This document shows positions 1-12,811 of a stretch of DNA of 64,000 nucleotides, in pieces. Location of the stretch: the NCBI GenBank assembly GCA_963930775.1, contig OZ005697.1, positions 5,788,292 through 5,852,291 of the forward strand. The letters run 5' to 3'. The notes under the pieces were generated by a model. That model was given only the letters and a program-made list of their open reading frames with translations. It did not search any database and was not told where the DNA came from. The DNA is from Cliona cf. orientalis. Taxonomy: Eukaryota; Porifera; Demospongiae; Clionaida; Clionaidae. How positions within the stretch are numbered: position 1 is the first letter of the stretch; each line of letters begins with the position of its first letter. Position numbers and translations under genes: made by a program.

Positions 1-189
1 CTGATGGCTCTAATCGATCACAGCACACAATAAATATAGCAACAAAAATAACAATGAAGCTGTCTATGCTGAACTGTTATACCATTATAATAATATAATT
101 CAATCTTCACTGTCTGCAACTGCAGGGAATTTGAAAGATTGTGATTAGATGCATTGATCATAATACAACTATCGAAGGTAATTATCACA

Positions 190-330
190 GTGATACACTC
201 CTATTCAGTGGTACATCACATTCCTCTCTCTCTTCTTCTACCTGTCCTCAGTTATAAAGTTCGCAGAAAAAATTTTGGTATTTATTTATTCATGGACATA
301 AATACCAAGACAAGAATTGATAAGAGGTAA
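190..330 (-). pseudogene. Decayed Kunitz exon, relic 3' of gene A
   Basis: Read on the minus strand, this stretch aligns with the last Kunitz exon of genes C and D (7189-7380, 9993-10184), including the segments around the conserved EREGYD and EQEC parts. It carries indels, frame breaks and an AT-rich replacement. It lies where a further Kunitz exon of gene A would be expected, so gene A has probably lost its last inhibitor domain. The rest of 1-1331 shows no gene apart from the inverted fragment at 748-845. Confidence 0.55.
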
Positions 331-747
331 GAGAGAGGGTGCACTATTAGAAGCGGCTATAGAGTGAACTCCTGGCTGCTAAAAATTGAAATCAAAAGCA
401 TTAATTCCCATCCATCAAAGAGCCAATGAACATGGAGGATTAAGATACTATATAATATGAAATGCTTCGTGAATTGAAGAAAGCTGTAAGAAATTAATGC
501 CTTCAGATCAGCAGAAACACAACATGTTTAGTGTAAGAACAAAAATTGAGTGTCTAAAAAGCAAAGTACAAAAGTTAATAATTATCTCAGTTATTGGTGC
601 ACCAATCCAAACAGATGCAGAAAATTAATGCATGGACGAGAGTAATATTCCACCCTCCCAGCAAATTAAGAAAAAATAAGACAAAATTTCCTCCCACACA
701 TCAACAATATTCAATTTCTACTGTAATCAATAAATCAACCCAGTCCT

Positions 748-845
748 GCTGAAGCCAACTGTCCCGCTGTGTACCCCAACCCCACACCTCCTCCTCCAGG
801 AGAGTGCCAGCTAGCCAATGACGCACAAGTTTTTCAGCTCCACAA
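748..845 (+). pseudogene. Inverted orphan fragment of the Cys/Pro-rich exon
   Basis: About 98 bp on the plus strand closely match the coding strand of exon 2 of genes A-D, around the VYPNPTPPPP-G-CQL motif. All intact copies nearby are on the minus strand. The match stops abruptly on both sides, has no splice sites, and the cysteine after the motif is lost (the ND-TC region is altered). It is best read as a small inverted duplication, not a functional exon. Confidence 0.6.
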
Positions 846-1331
846 ACTCGGTTTGATCCTCTCTACACCAGTATGGGAATATAAGTTGAACAGCTATATA
901 TCAGCTGTCAAAGCTGTTACATGGTCAGGGTCCACCACTAGCACCAACTGACTAACTCTGCTTGCCAATCTACAATGGCTATCGTTGGTACAATCCTCAA
1001 TACCTTTTTTGGAGGTTACACTGCACCAATGCAAGGGTAGAACCGTAGAGATAGGTGGGGGCTTGGGGTGGGCTTCAGCACTCCCACTTACTTTAAGCAA
1101 TAAATAATGATAATTATGAGATTGTTGAACTTGATGAAATTCTAGTTGTCCTCAATCTAGCTATTGATATTTGCATAGCCAAAAGCGTAAATACTATCCT
1201 GCATACACATCGCTAAAGTGTACACTATTTAATGGATAGAACCAACAGTAATCAAATAGTCCATGGCTTGAAATTTCTTTCTACCTAAAAAATGATAAAA
1301 CATGCTAACATACAATTTTTGGGTGATTGAG

Positions 1332-3142
1332 CTAAGTGTAGTCTGATCCCATCCCAAGTTGTCCAATTGTCAAATATTTACCTTTGTGTGAACAGGTCTT
1401 AATGCATTCCTGTTCTGAAGCAAACACATCATACCCTTCTCTCTCTTCACCACAGGGATGGTAGTAGAACTCCACACACTGCCCAGTGTTTTTATTGTAT
1501 GTCCACTGTTTCACCAAAATATCACAACGTGGTACAAATCCAGGAGGATAAATAGACTGGCTACAGGGATCTATAGATGGCAATGGACATTAATTTGATG
1601 GATGGCTGTAATCATTGCTACATCGTCATAGGCCATCCTACAAAATTAATTGTATGCTGTACGTGCCATACCATGCAGCTGATCTGAAATAGGCCAGAGT
1701 GACACATTCAAGAGGAAATGCACGAAATTAATGGAAGTCATTTAGCTTACGCTCACTCACAATAATTTAGGGTAAGTAAGATGTTTTGTTCATAAAATTC
1801 ACCCATAATCATTCTGATTGTAAGATTGATATAAAAAAAAATTGCAAGCACAATAAGTTGTTAACTATAACAGCTTATAATACGCACATAAAGTTCAGAT
1901 GGTGGGAAACTTTTTGTTTGAATATCAAGCTAAGCAACAAAAATTTGCTCCCAGCATGATTATTTTTAAGTGATAAAGATTTGTCTCACTAATGCTCATA
2001 CCTGTACGTAGGTACCTATATCCTATGCCCTATTAATATCCTTCACGCAGCTATTACATCATTTTGGTCAGGCACCCTTAATCCAAACACTGTTGATAGG
2101 AGGCTTAGTTTAAGTTAAAATGATTAGCTAGTCTTACCAGTGATGTTAGGGAAGAAGTTACACCGTCCAGAAGTAATGTTGAACCGACATGTTCCGGGTT
2201 GCACTGGAGTGTGATGGACTGGGGGTGGGGGTGGACATGGTACTGGTGGAGGGGGACCAGCATAGTACGTCTCCTTGTCATAAACTGTCCCACACAGCCA
2301 ACCTAATTGGCACCACTCCAGCCAAGAGGTACACTCTAACGATATGAGGTAGTTGTAAAGTATGAAAGCTAACAGAAGCTGCATGGGATTTACTTACCAT
2401 ACCAACCACAGTGGTCATTCCTAATGGCACACTGGCCAGGGGGATTGGTGTTTGCATCTTTTGATATCGATATCTGCTCAGAATGTAAAGTGGACTGTGG
2501 TGGTTGTCCATAGAGAAATTCATAGTATTCGTCAAGAGAACCACAAACATTGCCATCGGTAAAGAGTCCCTTCCAAGAGATGCATGGATTGTACCACTGA
2601 CAGTTATTGTTGATTGGTAAGCAGAGCTGGTTTGGTGGCGGATATTGACCAATACCTTTAGGAGCTGAAAGCCCATTACTCTTTACAGAATCTGATGCAA
2701 AATTCTCTGTCACATGCATTGGTCCACACTTGTTCCCATGGAGTTGTTCAACTGAGGCGTTGCACTTGAGTGTGGATTCTGTGAATTTGCATGTATCGTT
2801 GACTAGCTGGCAGTCTCCTGGAGGAGGAGGAGGTGTGGGGTTGGGGTACACAGTGGGACAGTCAGGCACTGATCCAGGTACATGAAATTTATATTTCCAG
2901 TATTCAGCTTCAGTGGTACAAATCCAAGAGCTTCCCTCACATGGATACAGCCACGCTCTACAAAGCAAGTAGCTTGAATGGGTCATGGTTTACTCTCTGT
3001 TGATTGCACTCTACCTGCAAGGTCCAGGGAACTTCTTAATTGGTAGCACAGTTGTCAGAGCCTGGCCTAGGGCTGCTGACTCACACACGAGAACCACAGA
3101 TGCAGCAACGATCAACACACCAGCTGCTCTTATGCTGGACAT
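1332..3142 (-). CDS. Gene A: secreted Cys/Trp/Pro-repeat plus single Kunitz domain protein
   Basis: Four-exon model: 3015-3142, 2398-2957, 2138-2335 and 1332-1570. All junctions are GT-AG with phases 2, 1, 1, giving 374 residues. Exon 1 is a signal peptide (MSSIRAAGVLIVAAS...). Exons 2-3 carry about 4.5 copies of a roughly 60-residue unit with a C-x(6)-C-x-[FWY] start, a CG[ST] core and a proline-rich end. The last exon is one Kunitz domain with six cysteines (DPC...QWTYN...GQC...HPCGEE...EQEC..TC). A donor-like site at 1381 follows the Kunitz codons; without splicing there the frame ends 16 codons later. The residue after the second Kunitz cysteine (P1) is Asp, unlike trypsin inhibitors, so inhibition is not assured. 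The product is probably extracellular. The exact 3' end is uncertain. Confidence 0.8.
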
Positions 3143-3529
3143 CTTTAACATACTTGTCTATAGCCCCACCCTCAAGCTATGATTAGCATTAATGCTTCTA
3201 CCCAGAATCAACAAAAATGTATGAATAAGCTTACTAGAAGAATACGACATTGTGTAATAGTGACAACAGTCTAGTGGGGCTATCATTAGCAAATGATGCA
3301 TAATAATTATAATGTAAGTTATCCACGTATTTTATGGTGGCATTGACTGGTCAGCTAAAGTGCTGCTTAAGATGTTTTTCATCCCTCATCTGCCATTACT
3401 AGACTTACATCATATTTATAGCAACAGAAGTTACACCGCTATGGACATCATAAGAGAATGATGCTAATTTTAATTTAACGATGAAGCTATCTATATTGAA
3501 CTGTGTCTTTGATTGCACAGCCTCTGAAG

Positions 3530-3835
3530 GCAATTATCACATTAATTATCAAGATACACTCCTGTTCAGTGTAACAACTAGCCTTGTTCCCAGGCATCCC
3601 CAGCCCTCTCCTTTTCTCATTTTTTTTTTATTTTTCATGCACGCAAAATTAGGAAAGGAGAGGGGAAGCCTGGGAATGAGGCTACATCATAACCCTCTCT
3701 ATTCATAGGAATGGTAGTTTAATTCCATACAATGTCTATAGCATTTGAGTTAATGCATTATAACATTGGTGCATACCCGGTAGATCCAGAATCAAGTTTA
3801 GGTGGACAGACAGACGCATGGACCTATAGGATACA
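3530..3835 (-). pseudogene. Decayed Kunitz exon 3' of gene B, split by a fold-back element
   Basis: The minus strand aligns over most of its length with the terminal Kunitz exons at 7189-7380 and 9993-10184, but has stops and indels. A 106-bp inverted-repeat element (3579-3684) interrupts it. Intact paralogues read straight through that site, so the insertion is visible by comparison. The relic lies downstream of gene B, whose third Kunitz exon now ends in a stop codon. Elsewhere in 3143-4656 I see no gene. Confidence 0.7.
3579..3684. mobile_element. Short fold-back (MITE-like) element in a Kunitz relic
   Basis: The ends are imperfect inverted repeats of about 35 bp (TAGCCTTGTTCCCAGG... and ...CCTGGGAATGAGGCTA) around a T-rich centre. 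The flanks align to uninterrupted Kunitz sequence in genes C and D. It resembles the other TAG[TC]C-ended fold-backs in this window (35626, 36497, 38564, 42323). No clean target duplication is visible here. Confidence 0.65.
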
Positions 3836-4656
3836 TCAAGACAAGAATTGATAGGAGACGAGTCTGTGAGAGTAGTTTTAGTGTCTGCTACATTGTAACC
3901 CTCAGATCAGCAGAAATACAACATGTTGCTGAACTAGTTACTGAGAACCAAAAAGTTGAGCACCAAGAAAACAGTTGGAAGCTCAGTTATTGGTGTTCCA
4001 ATCCGCTGTAAACCAGACTCAGAAAATGGTTCAGAAAGTACCATTGTTGATGAATCTAAACATAGTGGCACTCTACAAAACAGTCTCAGATCATGGAGGA
4101 GTGTCAAAGTATAATCTATGTCCCAACAGAAGAGCAAGACGAAATGGTTACCTAGAGTACCAGCTAGGCACGTAGCTAAGTCTCCACACTGATACTCAAG
4201 TGCAAAGCTTGGTTTGATTTCCTTTACGGGAACAAGTGTGACCCAGTAACTGAGCACGATACATTTATGAAGTAACTTTAATAGCTTCTATGATAAGAAT
4301 TTAATGGCTAGGGTATATTAATTCAACAATTATAATCATGCATGCACGTTGTATCTAAGCCCTATTGGTCATAACACACCATAATGGGTAAAGCACATTA
4401 ATAGACAAATTCAACAGCGATCTAATAGCTAGTCCATGGCTTGAAAAATTCTTTCTACCTGCAAATTTATAAAACATGCTATTGTAAAATTTTCGGTGTA
4501 GCCAGATCCCCAGGCCCATTCCAAATTGTCTTGGTGTGCAACATTAAAGAGCTGTTCACAACAATAATGTAACCCTATGAATGGCCTGGGGATAAGACTA
4601 GTAAAGAGCCAAGGTGAAAATAATTATGAATTGTGCCATGATAATGTAGATCTACC

Positions 4657-6743
4657 TTAACGTTGACAGGTGTTGACACACTCCTCTTTTGTGGAAAAAA
4701 CATCATAGCCATCCCTATCTTCACCACAGGGATAGTACTCAAACTCAACACATTGTCCACTCTGTGCATCATAGGTCCACTGGTTCACGAGTAGCCTGCA
4801 CGTTGGCTTGTAGCCAGGTGGATAGATGGGCTGGTGGCATGGATCTATGTTGTACATAAGACCAATCACATGTACATCTACTCAGATCTTAAATTTTGGT
4901 TGTGAAATACCTTTATGTAAGCATGTTTTCATGCACTCCAGTTCTGTGTTGAATACATCGTAGCCCTCCCTTTCTTCACCACAGGGGTGGTAGCCAAATT
5001 CCATACATTTACCACTGGTTTTATTGTACGTCCACTGCTTTATCACCACTTCGCAACTTGGCATGTACCCAGGTGGATAGATGGACTGTTTGCATGGATC
5101 TGAGGTCGATAATTCATAATAATTATTATAATGAAGAGCACCGTTGTCATGCTTTACCTTTGTGCAAGCAGGTCTTAATGCATTCCTGTTCTGAAGCAAA
5201 TATATCATACCCTTCTCTCTCTTCACCACAGGGATGGTAGTAGAACTCCACACACTGCCCAGTGGTTTTATTGTATGTCCACTGTTTCACCAAAACGTCA
5301 CAATGTGGTACAAACCCAGGAGGATAAATAGACTGGCTGCAGGAATCTGTAGATGGTAATGGAGGATACAGACTTGTGATACTTTCATAATTATCTGATC
5401 CGCTTCTCCTTGTCCATTTTAGCGTCATATAAGTTGTAAACATTTTTTCACAATCTCATCATGGTCTCATGCCAGCTGGTCTGGCACTCTTGCAGTGCCT
5501 CCAAGCTTCTCTCCTGTCTTTCAGTATAAATATTCTCATTTTTCAGTATTTTGCATGCATTTTCAGTATTTTACAAAGGGCTCCATATATGATGTATGTA
5601 CTTAATTTTCAGTATTTTTGAAATTTAATTTTTATCAGTATTAATTTTATGGTCAGAATTCAGTGACAAATCCGTATACTTGGAGGCACTGCTCTTAATC
5701 CAAATACTATTGGTAGGAGACTTGATTATCATCTGAGTGTTGTCCACTTTAAGTTAGCTATATTGGTTAGCTAGTCTTACCAGTGATGTTAGGGAAGAAA
5801 TTACACCGTCCAGAAGTAATGTTGAACCGACATGTTCCGGGTTGCACTGGAGCATGATGGCCCGGGGGTGGGGGTGGGCACGGTGGAGGGGGACCAGCAA
5901 AGTATGCCTCCTTGTCATAAGTTGTCCCACAGAGCCAACTGAATTGACACCAATCCAACCAAGAGGCACACTCTATTAAACAATATGAGGTAATTGCAAG
6001 CTAACAGCAGCTGCATGGGATGCCACTTACCATACCAATCACAGTGGTCATTCCTAATGGCACACTGGCCAGGGGGATCAATGTCTAGATCCTTTGATAT
6101 TGATGTCTGCCCAGAAGATGGTGGTCCATAGAGAAATGCATAGTATTCATCAAGAGAGCCACATATATTGCCATCGGTAAAGAGTCCCTTCCAAGAGATA
6201 CATGGATTGTACCACTGACAGCTGTTGTTTATTGGCAAGCAGAGCTGGTTTGGTGGTGGATACTGACCAAAACGTTCAGCCTGAACTGACGGCCCATTTC
6301 TCTTTACAGAATCTGATACAGTCAGTGGGCCACACTCGTTGCCATAAAATTGTTTAACTGAGGCATTGCATTTGAGTGAGGAGTCAATGAACTTGCACAT
6401 ATCATTGACTAGCTGGCACTCTCCTCGGGGAGGAGGAGGTGTGGGGTTGGGGTACACAGTGGGACAGTCAGGCACTGATCCAGGCACATGAAATTTATAT
6501 TTCCAGTATGCAGCTTCAGTTGTACAGACCCAAGAGCTTCCCTCACATGGATACAGCCACGCCCTACAAAGCAAGTTGTAAATAGATGATTTACTCCCTG
6601 TTCACTACACTCTACCTGCAAGGTCCAGGGAGCTTATCAGTTGGTGATGCACTTGTCTGAGCCTGGCCTAGGGCTGCTGACTCACACACCAGAACCACAG
6701 ATGCAGCAACGATCAACACACCAGCTGCTCTCATGCTTGACAT
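4657..6743 (-). CDS. Gene B: secreted Cys/Trp/Pro-repeat protein with three Kunitz domains
   Basis: Six exons: 6616-6743, 6031-6563, 5781-5972, 5158-5346, 4911-5099 and 4657-4844, phases 2, 1, 1, 1, 1. The frame closes exactly at 472 residues. It has a signal peptide, the same repeat module as gene A, then three Kunitz domains. P1 residues after the second Kunitz cysteine are Asp, Glu and Arg in order, so only the last has a classic trypsin-type P1. In that last domain the lysine codon just before the ancestral exon end is a stop (TAA), while the donor GT after it is still present. This makes it the terminal exon and strands the relic at 3530-3835. A secreted, multi-headed inhibitor or binding protein is likely; its target is unknown. 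Confidence 0.83.
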
Positions 6744-7123
6744 CTTTAACACACTTATCTATAGCCCCACCCTCAAACTATGATTAGTGTTATGCTTCCA
6801 TTCACAGTCAACAAATAATTATCATGAATACTGTCAGTGATTAATTAAATGCTGCATGTTGTATAGCAGTGACAGTCACTGTCGAACATCAGCTGTGTCT
6901 CTATCAAAATGATGGTAATTGGCTACAGTGCTTTGGAACTATTCAGATTTACTCATCTGACATTTAATACTAGACTACCGTGTTGAGCCATCATCAATCA
7001 TAACTCTAATCATGGCGTGCAATAATATTAATAAGCAACAAAAAATATTACATTTTAGATATAATTTCAAAGTTGTCTATACTGAACTGTGGTATATTTA
7101 ATTTCCACCATCTGCAGCTGTAT

Positions 7124-9465
7124 TTAGGGAATATGATTAGAAGCCGTGATTATATAGGCACTGCAGGAAGTTATCATAATAATACTACCTTGGTGCATGC
7201 AGGTGTTGATACACTCCTGTTCAGTGGCAAACACATCATAACCCTCTCTCTCTTCTCCACAGGAATGATAGTTGAATTCTACGCATTGTCTAGCATTTGG
7301 ATTAAATGTCCACTGCCTCAAAAAGTTAGTGCAATTTCCAGAATCAAATTTAGGTGGATAGATAGACTTGTTACATGGACCTATATAATGCACAAAGAGA
7401 TAAGAGGTGAGAGTAGTATCTCTACTTAATCTTCAGTCAGGTCACTTGTGTAACATATAATATAAATTGTAGGTATAGTATTATTATTATAATATTCCCC
7501 TCTTCAATATTAATGAATGAGTGTCTGATTGAGGACTACCAACATAATAGTTTCCTTCCCAGTTCCCATATTAAAGATTATAGTAGACAATTATTGCATC
7601 ACCTTTATGAGCACAGGTCATCATACACTCCTGTTGACTGGCAAAGACATTATATCCTATTCTGTCTTCACCGCATGCATAATAGTAGAACTCCAAGCAC
7701 TGCCCAGCAGTTGAATTGTAAGTCCACTGTGGTATTAGCACGTTGCAATGTGACAGTGTCCTGTTATTAACAAAGCCAGGAGGATAAATTGGTCGGTCAC
7801 AGAGATCTGTAGAAAGCATTAGCTTAATTCAATAACTATCAGATGTACCTTGTGTTCTCAGCGGCATGCAATTCCGATAAGTTACATTAATTATCTCAGT
7901 TCAATTAGTTAGAGACTGAGAGTGATTGCTACAGTGCACCTGCACATAAGGTGGTGGTATATTATGTAGCAAATGTTATAATAGCTGCACACATCCATGG
8001 CAGTATACTACCACGTGCCATGCTTCCATGCATATTGGATAACTTAGATTATCAGTACAGGATATCTTAGCATTATACTAGTCTAAGAGTGAGATACTGA
8101 AATAAGTTCCGTAGTGTTATGACCAATAAATTAAATAATATTATTATATTGCTTACTTGTACTGTTGGGGAAGAATTCACATCTTCCAACAGAGACATTG
8201 AATCTGCACTGTCCCGGTAGGACAGGTGGCCATGGGTGGATACCAGGGGGTGGCATGGGACATGGTGGTGGGGGCTTAGCTTCATCTGTATCCCGGTCAT
8301 AAGTTGTCCCACACCCCCAGTAATCACACCAGCCCCTCCATGCTCTACATTCTATATAATGCAAATAAAACCATTATGGAGGACACTAGTGATAGAGAAA
8401 CTGCAGGATATCAAAATTTTTTGCACCTAGCTAGTGTAACATGTACCTGACTGACTGTTTATCCTGTACACTAATGTATCTATTAATGTTATATCCATGT
8501 TGTCTGTTGTGTCTCACCCTAACACCTTATCTCTGTGCTCCTTGCATGCTATTGATTTCTATATAAGGCCACAGAAACTGTCATTAATATTCAGTCTAAA
8601 TCTCAAAACTCTCATTAAAAGAGAATGTTATTATTGCCACTTATTAACTACGTTACATTAGCCTTTGTACGTATTAATTTATTACAGCTTCGACACACCA
8701 TTCAGAAGTTTTTATTGCACTTACCATACCAATCACAGTAGTCTTTCCTAATGGCACACTGGCCAGGGGGGTCGATGTTTCGTAGAGTCTGCCTAGGTAG
8801 TGAATTGAAAGAAGATGGTGGTCCGTAGAGAAATGCATAGTATTGGTCAAGAGAGCCACAGATATTGCCATCGGTAAAGAGTTCCTTCCAAGAGATGCAA
8901 GGATTGTACCACTGACAGCTGTTGTTGATTGGCAAGCAGAGCTGATTTGGTGGCGGATACTGACCGAAGTCTTTGAGACCTGAAAGCCCTTTATTCTTCA
9001 TGAATGCAGTGTACGCTGGATCCGTCACTGAGCTACACTTATTCCCATTGTTTATATCAACCCAGGTCTTGCACTTGAGTGAGGAGTGAGTGAATTTGCA
9101 TGTATCATTGACTAGCTGGCACTCTCCTGGAGGAGGAGGAGGTGTGGGGTGGGGGTACACAGTGGGACAGTCAGGCACTGATCCAGGCACATGAAATTTA
9201 TATTTCCAGTATGCAGCTTCAGTGGTACAGACCCAAGAGCTCCCCTCACATGGATACAGCCATGCCCTATATGAGGTAACAGAATCAACAGACTATAGCT
9301 AGCAAAGTCTGCTCTTAGCTACACACTACGTATATACCTGCAAGGTCCAGGGAATTTTCCTACTGGTGGTGCAGTTGGCAGAGCCTGGCCTAGGGCTGCT
9401 GACTCACACACCAGAACTGCAGATGCAGCAACAACCAACACACCAGCTACTCTTATGCTGGACAT
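7124..9465 (-). CDS. Gene C: secreted Cys/Trp/Pro-repeat protein with two Kunitz domains
   Basis: Five exons: 9338-9465, 8725-9266, 8157-8351, 7603-7806 and 7124-7380, phases 2, 1, 1, 1. The model gives 441 residues if the last exon reads to its first stop; a donor-like GT at 7188 leaves further splicing possible. Exon 1 is a signal peptide very like those of A and B. The first Kunitz domain has an enlarged first loop (17 residues between cysteines 1 and 2, against 8 in classical domains) and Asn at P1; the second has 13 residues and Thr at P1. The repeat module has the same order as in A, B and D. Proximity and intron phases mark it as a tandem duplicate. Confidence 0.82.
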
Positions 9466-9942
9466 TTTCAATACACTAATCTATAGCCCCACCCTCAAGC
9501 TATGATTAGTATCAAATATAATAATAATAATATTATGAATAAGTTTACGACAGCTGCATGTATTAAAATTAATTATAGTCATATTATTTGCAATACACAT
9601 GTAGTGACAGCCTGCTATCATCAGCAGTGGTGTGCGACATACAATTCATTCAATGCACTTCTATGGTGCTAAACTGTTTGATCAGTCCGACAGCTAGCTG
9701 CAGTGTTTGCATCTATCATTTTGATTGACTCATCTAATATAATACTTCACTATGATACCGTAATGGAGCAGCAACCATTAGTTTATTAATGGCTCTTGTA
9801 CAATCATGATACAAAATAAAGTATAACAACCAAAGTTACATTGCTAATAATATCAATGAAGCTACGACATTGTAGCGAACTGTGGTACCATTATAGAACT
9901 CATTACTTTCCACCATCTGTAGCTGTATTGATCGATACATAA

Positions 9943-12411
9943 TTATGTAATAATTACACAGCCATTGGAAGAAATTATCATAATAATACTACCTTGGTGC
10001 ATGCAGGTGTTGATACACTCCTGTTCAGTGGCAAACACATCATAACCCTCTCTTTCTTCTCCACAGGAATGATAGTTGAATTCCACACATTGTCTAGCAT
10101 TTGTATTAAATGTCCACTGCCTCAAAAAGCTAGTGCAAGATCCAGAATCAAATTTAGGTGGATAGACAGGCTTATTACATGGATCTATATAATATATAGG
10201 ATGCATAAGCAAAGAGATAAGAGTGAGAGTATGGCTAGTGTCTTAACTTTAATTAGTTATTCAGACAGGTGGTTAATCAGGTCTGCATTAGCCGTTAGGC
10301 ATATTTAATTTTCATTAATGAGTACTGATGACACAGACTGCAAATATCATTGATAATACCGTAGTGTCCTGGGAAAGTGCCTTATGGGTGCTTAAACATA
10401 ACTTAAAGCGATTTACCATAGGTTTGTATAGAAGCTGCTACATTGTCCCCTTGAAATGGGGTACATCGGCACTTGACCGGAACACTACGGTAGTATACAG
10501 TTAGCTAGTACGGTAAGCTGTCCCCACAGCAGCTATCATGAGTAAACAATTGCATCACCTTTATGTACACAGGTCTTTGTACACTCCTGTTGACTGGCAA
10601 AGACATTATATCCCTTTCTGTCTTCACCGCATGCATAATAGTAGAACTCCATGCACTGCCCAGCAGTTGAATTGTAAGTCCACTGTGGTATTAGCACGTT
10701 GCAATGTGACAGTACTAGTGTCATGATATTAGGAAAGCCAGGAGGATAAATTGGTTGGTCACAGACATCTGTAGAAAGTCGAGATATTCATATAGCTAGA
10801 ATCCAATACACAATGTGGTTACTTTCAGGAACATGCATTCATAAAATATTAATATGCTCGAACAGCTAGAAGCCTCCCCAAATAAATGCTGGTCTTGTTT
10901 TGAAGCCGGATCTCGAGAGCCAGGAAGGAAATAGAAGCCAGGGCTTGTATTCAAATATTATGCAAGTTACTCTTAATATCTCTAGTTAGTGATCGTGGAA
11001 CAAGGAATCAAATTTGGCAGTGTTATGGTCTATTGCTTACTTCAAGAGGATACTCTTGCTTACTTGTACTGTTGGGGAAGAAGTCACACTTTCCAGCAGA
11101 GACATTGAACCTGCACTGTCCAGGTAGAACTGGGGGTTTGGTTCCAGGGGGTGGCACAGGACATGAAGGTGGGGGTCTGGCTTCATATGTATCTCGATCA
11201 TAAGCTGTCCCACACCACCAAGAAGAATCACACCAGCCCATCCAAGCAGTACATTCTATTAAATAAAACATTAGCTATGTCACTATGTGTCCTCAGACTA
11301 GATGCTCCTCCTCAGACCTGGCTATTAATTTTTGTTGTACGTGGCACAGGTCCACAACGCAAATTTAGGCCTATCTTATCTATTGTCAGTGTCTGATAAG
11401 CTATGCAAATTGAATGTAATTAAAGATTTCATCCCTTAATTATTATTATGGGGGAGGGGATGGTGGGGAAGGGGCCCATGCAGGGCCACTGGTGACAGAG
11501 GATCATTATCGAGTTAGCTAAACTAATACCACAATTTCCATACAGTATATAGCTAGCTACTGCATGGAAATTGTGGTCAATTCAAACTGTAATGCAAGAT
11601 CTATAGAGCGAGATTTACAATTTAACTCTCAGCCTCCTACTATATTATTACCATACTTACCATACCAACCACAGTGGTCATTCCTAATGGCACACTGGCC
11701 AGGGGGATCAGTGTCTTGTAGAGTCTGCCTAGACAGTGATTCAGAAGTGAAAGAAGATGGTGGTCCGTAGAGAAATGCATAGTATTCATCAAGAGAGCCA
11801 CAGATATTGCCATCAGTAAAGAGTCCCTTCCAAGAGATGCAAGGATTGTACCACTGACAGCTGTTGTTGATTGGCAAACAGAGCTGGTTTGGTGGCGGAT
11901 ACTGACCAAAACCATTAGCCTGAGCTGACAGCCCATTGGTCTTTACAGACTCCGGATCTGTCACTGGGACACACTTATTTCCATTGTAAGGATCAATTGA
12001 GGCATTACACTTGAGTGATGAGTCAATGAATTTGCATGTATCATTGACTAGCTGGCAGTCTCCTGGAGGAGGAGGAGGAGGTGTGGGGTTGGGGTACACA
12101 GTGGGACAGTCAGGCACTGATCCAGGCACATGAAATATAAATTTCCAGTATGCGGCTTCAGTGGTGCAGACCCAAGAGCTCCCCTTACATGGATACAGCC
12201 ATGCTCTACAAGAGATAAGAGCATCAACAGATTATCCATTCCAAGTAAATCTAGCTATCATGTCATACTCTCAGCTACTCACTATGTACCTGCATGGTCC
12301 AGGGAATTTTCCTACTGGTGGTGTTTGAGCCTGTTCTAAAGGTGCTGACTCATACACCACAACTATGGATGCAGCAACGATCAGCACACGTACACTCAGT
12401 ATACTTGGCAT
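9943..12411 (-). CDS. Gene D: secreted Cys/Trp/Pro-repeat protein with two Kunitz domains
   Basis: Five exons: 12290-12411, 11661-12205, 11064-11255, 10559-10768 and 9943-10184, phases 2, 1, 1, 1. They total 436 residues with read-through of the last exon to its stop. The signal-peptide exon is two codons shorter than in A-C. The first Kunitz domain has a 19-residue first loop and Asn at P1; the second has Thr at P1. It is closest to gene C in Kunitz sequence. A Gypsy element starts 168 bp upstream of the start codon and a short palindrome (12483-12533) lies between, so its promoter has been rearranged recently. Confidence 0.82.
10359..10490. mobile_element. 132-bp MITE with CCGTAGTGT ends
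   Basis: The terminal inverted repeats read CCGTAGTGTCC / GGAACACTACGG, flanked on each side by TA (10357-10358, 10491-10492). It lies in an intron of gene D between the two Kunitz exons. There is no coding capacity. It is one of several families here ending in CCGTA and flanked by TA. Confidence 0.7.
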
Positions 12412-12482
12412 CTTCAACCCTGTCATGCAAGCGACTATAGCCCCACCCTCTATAATATTATACCCAGATCCGGTAAAAGTGC

Positions 12483-12533
12483 TAGTCACGTTCCCAGACC
12501 CCGGGGTTGGGTCTGGGAACGAGCTCGAGACCA
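12483..12533. repeat. Short palindrome upstream of gene D
   Basis: TAGTCACGTTCCCAGACCC is followed closely by its near-complement GGGTCTGGGAACG. The sequence resembles the ends of the larger fold-back at 38564-38937, but no target duplication is evident. It may be a tiny relative or a remnant. Confidence 0.45.
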
Positions 12534-12578
12534 TCAGTAATTATATGGTCAAGTATACCAATGGCAGGAATGACTGCA

Positions 12579-12778
12579 TGTAGTGTTTTGTGCTATAATG
12601 TTAGTATTATGTATTGAGTTTTGTGAGCATGCCCAGTACAGTAGGTTACATGTCATATGATGTCATTCATTGATTTCCTGTATATTTAAGTCTGTTGTAC
12701 AATTGAGATAGTTCAGTCTCTTGTCTTGTATTGTGATTGATGTTTGATGATTAATGTTTGAATCTTGAAGTTACTACA
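12579..12778 (+). repeat. 5' LTR of the Gypsy element
   Basis: It runs from TG to CA and matches the 3' LTR base for base by eye. A TATATTTAAG-like box (about 12680-12689) and the GTTCAGTCTC stretch are plausible promoter and start regions. Confidence 0.93.
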
Positions 12779-12811
12779 TATCTATTGGCGACGAGACGGG
12801 ATTGAAGTACG

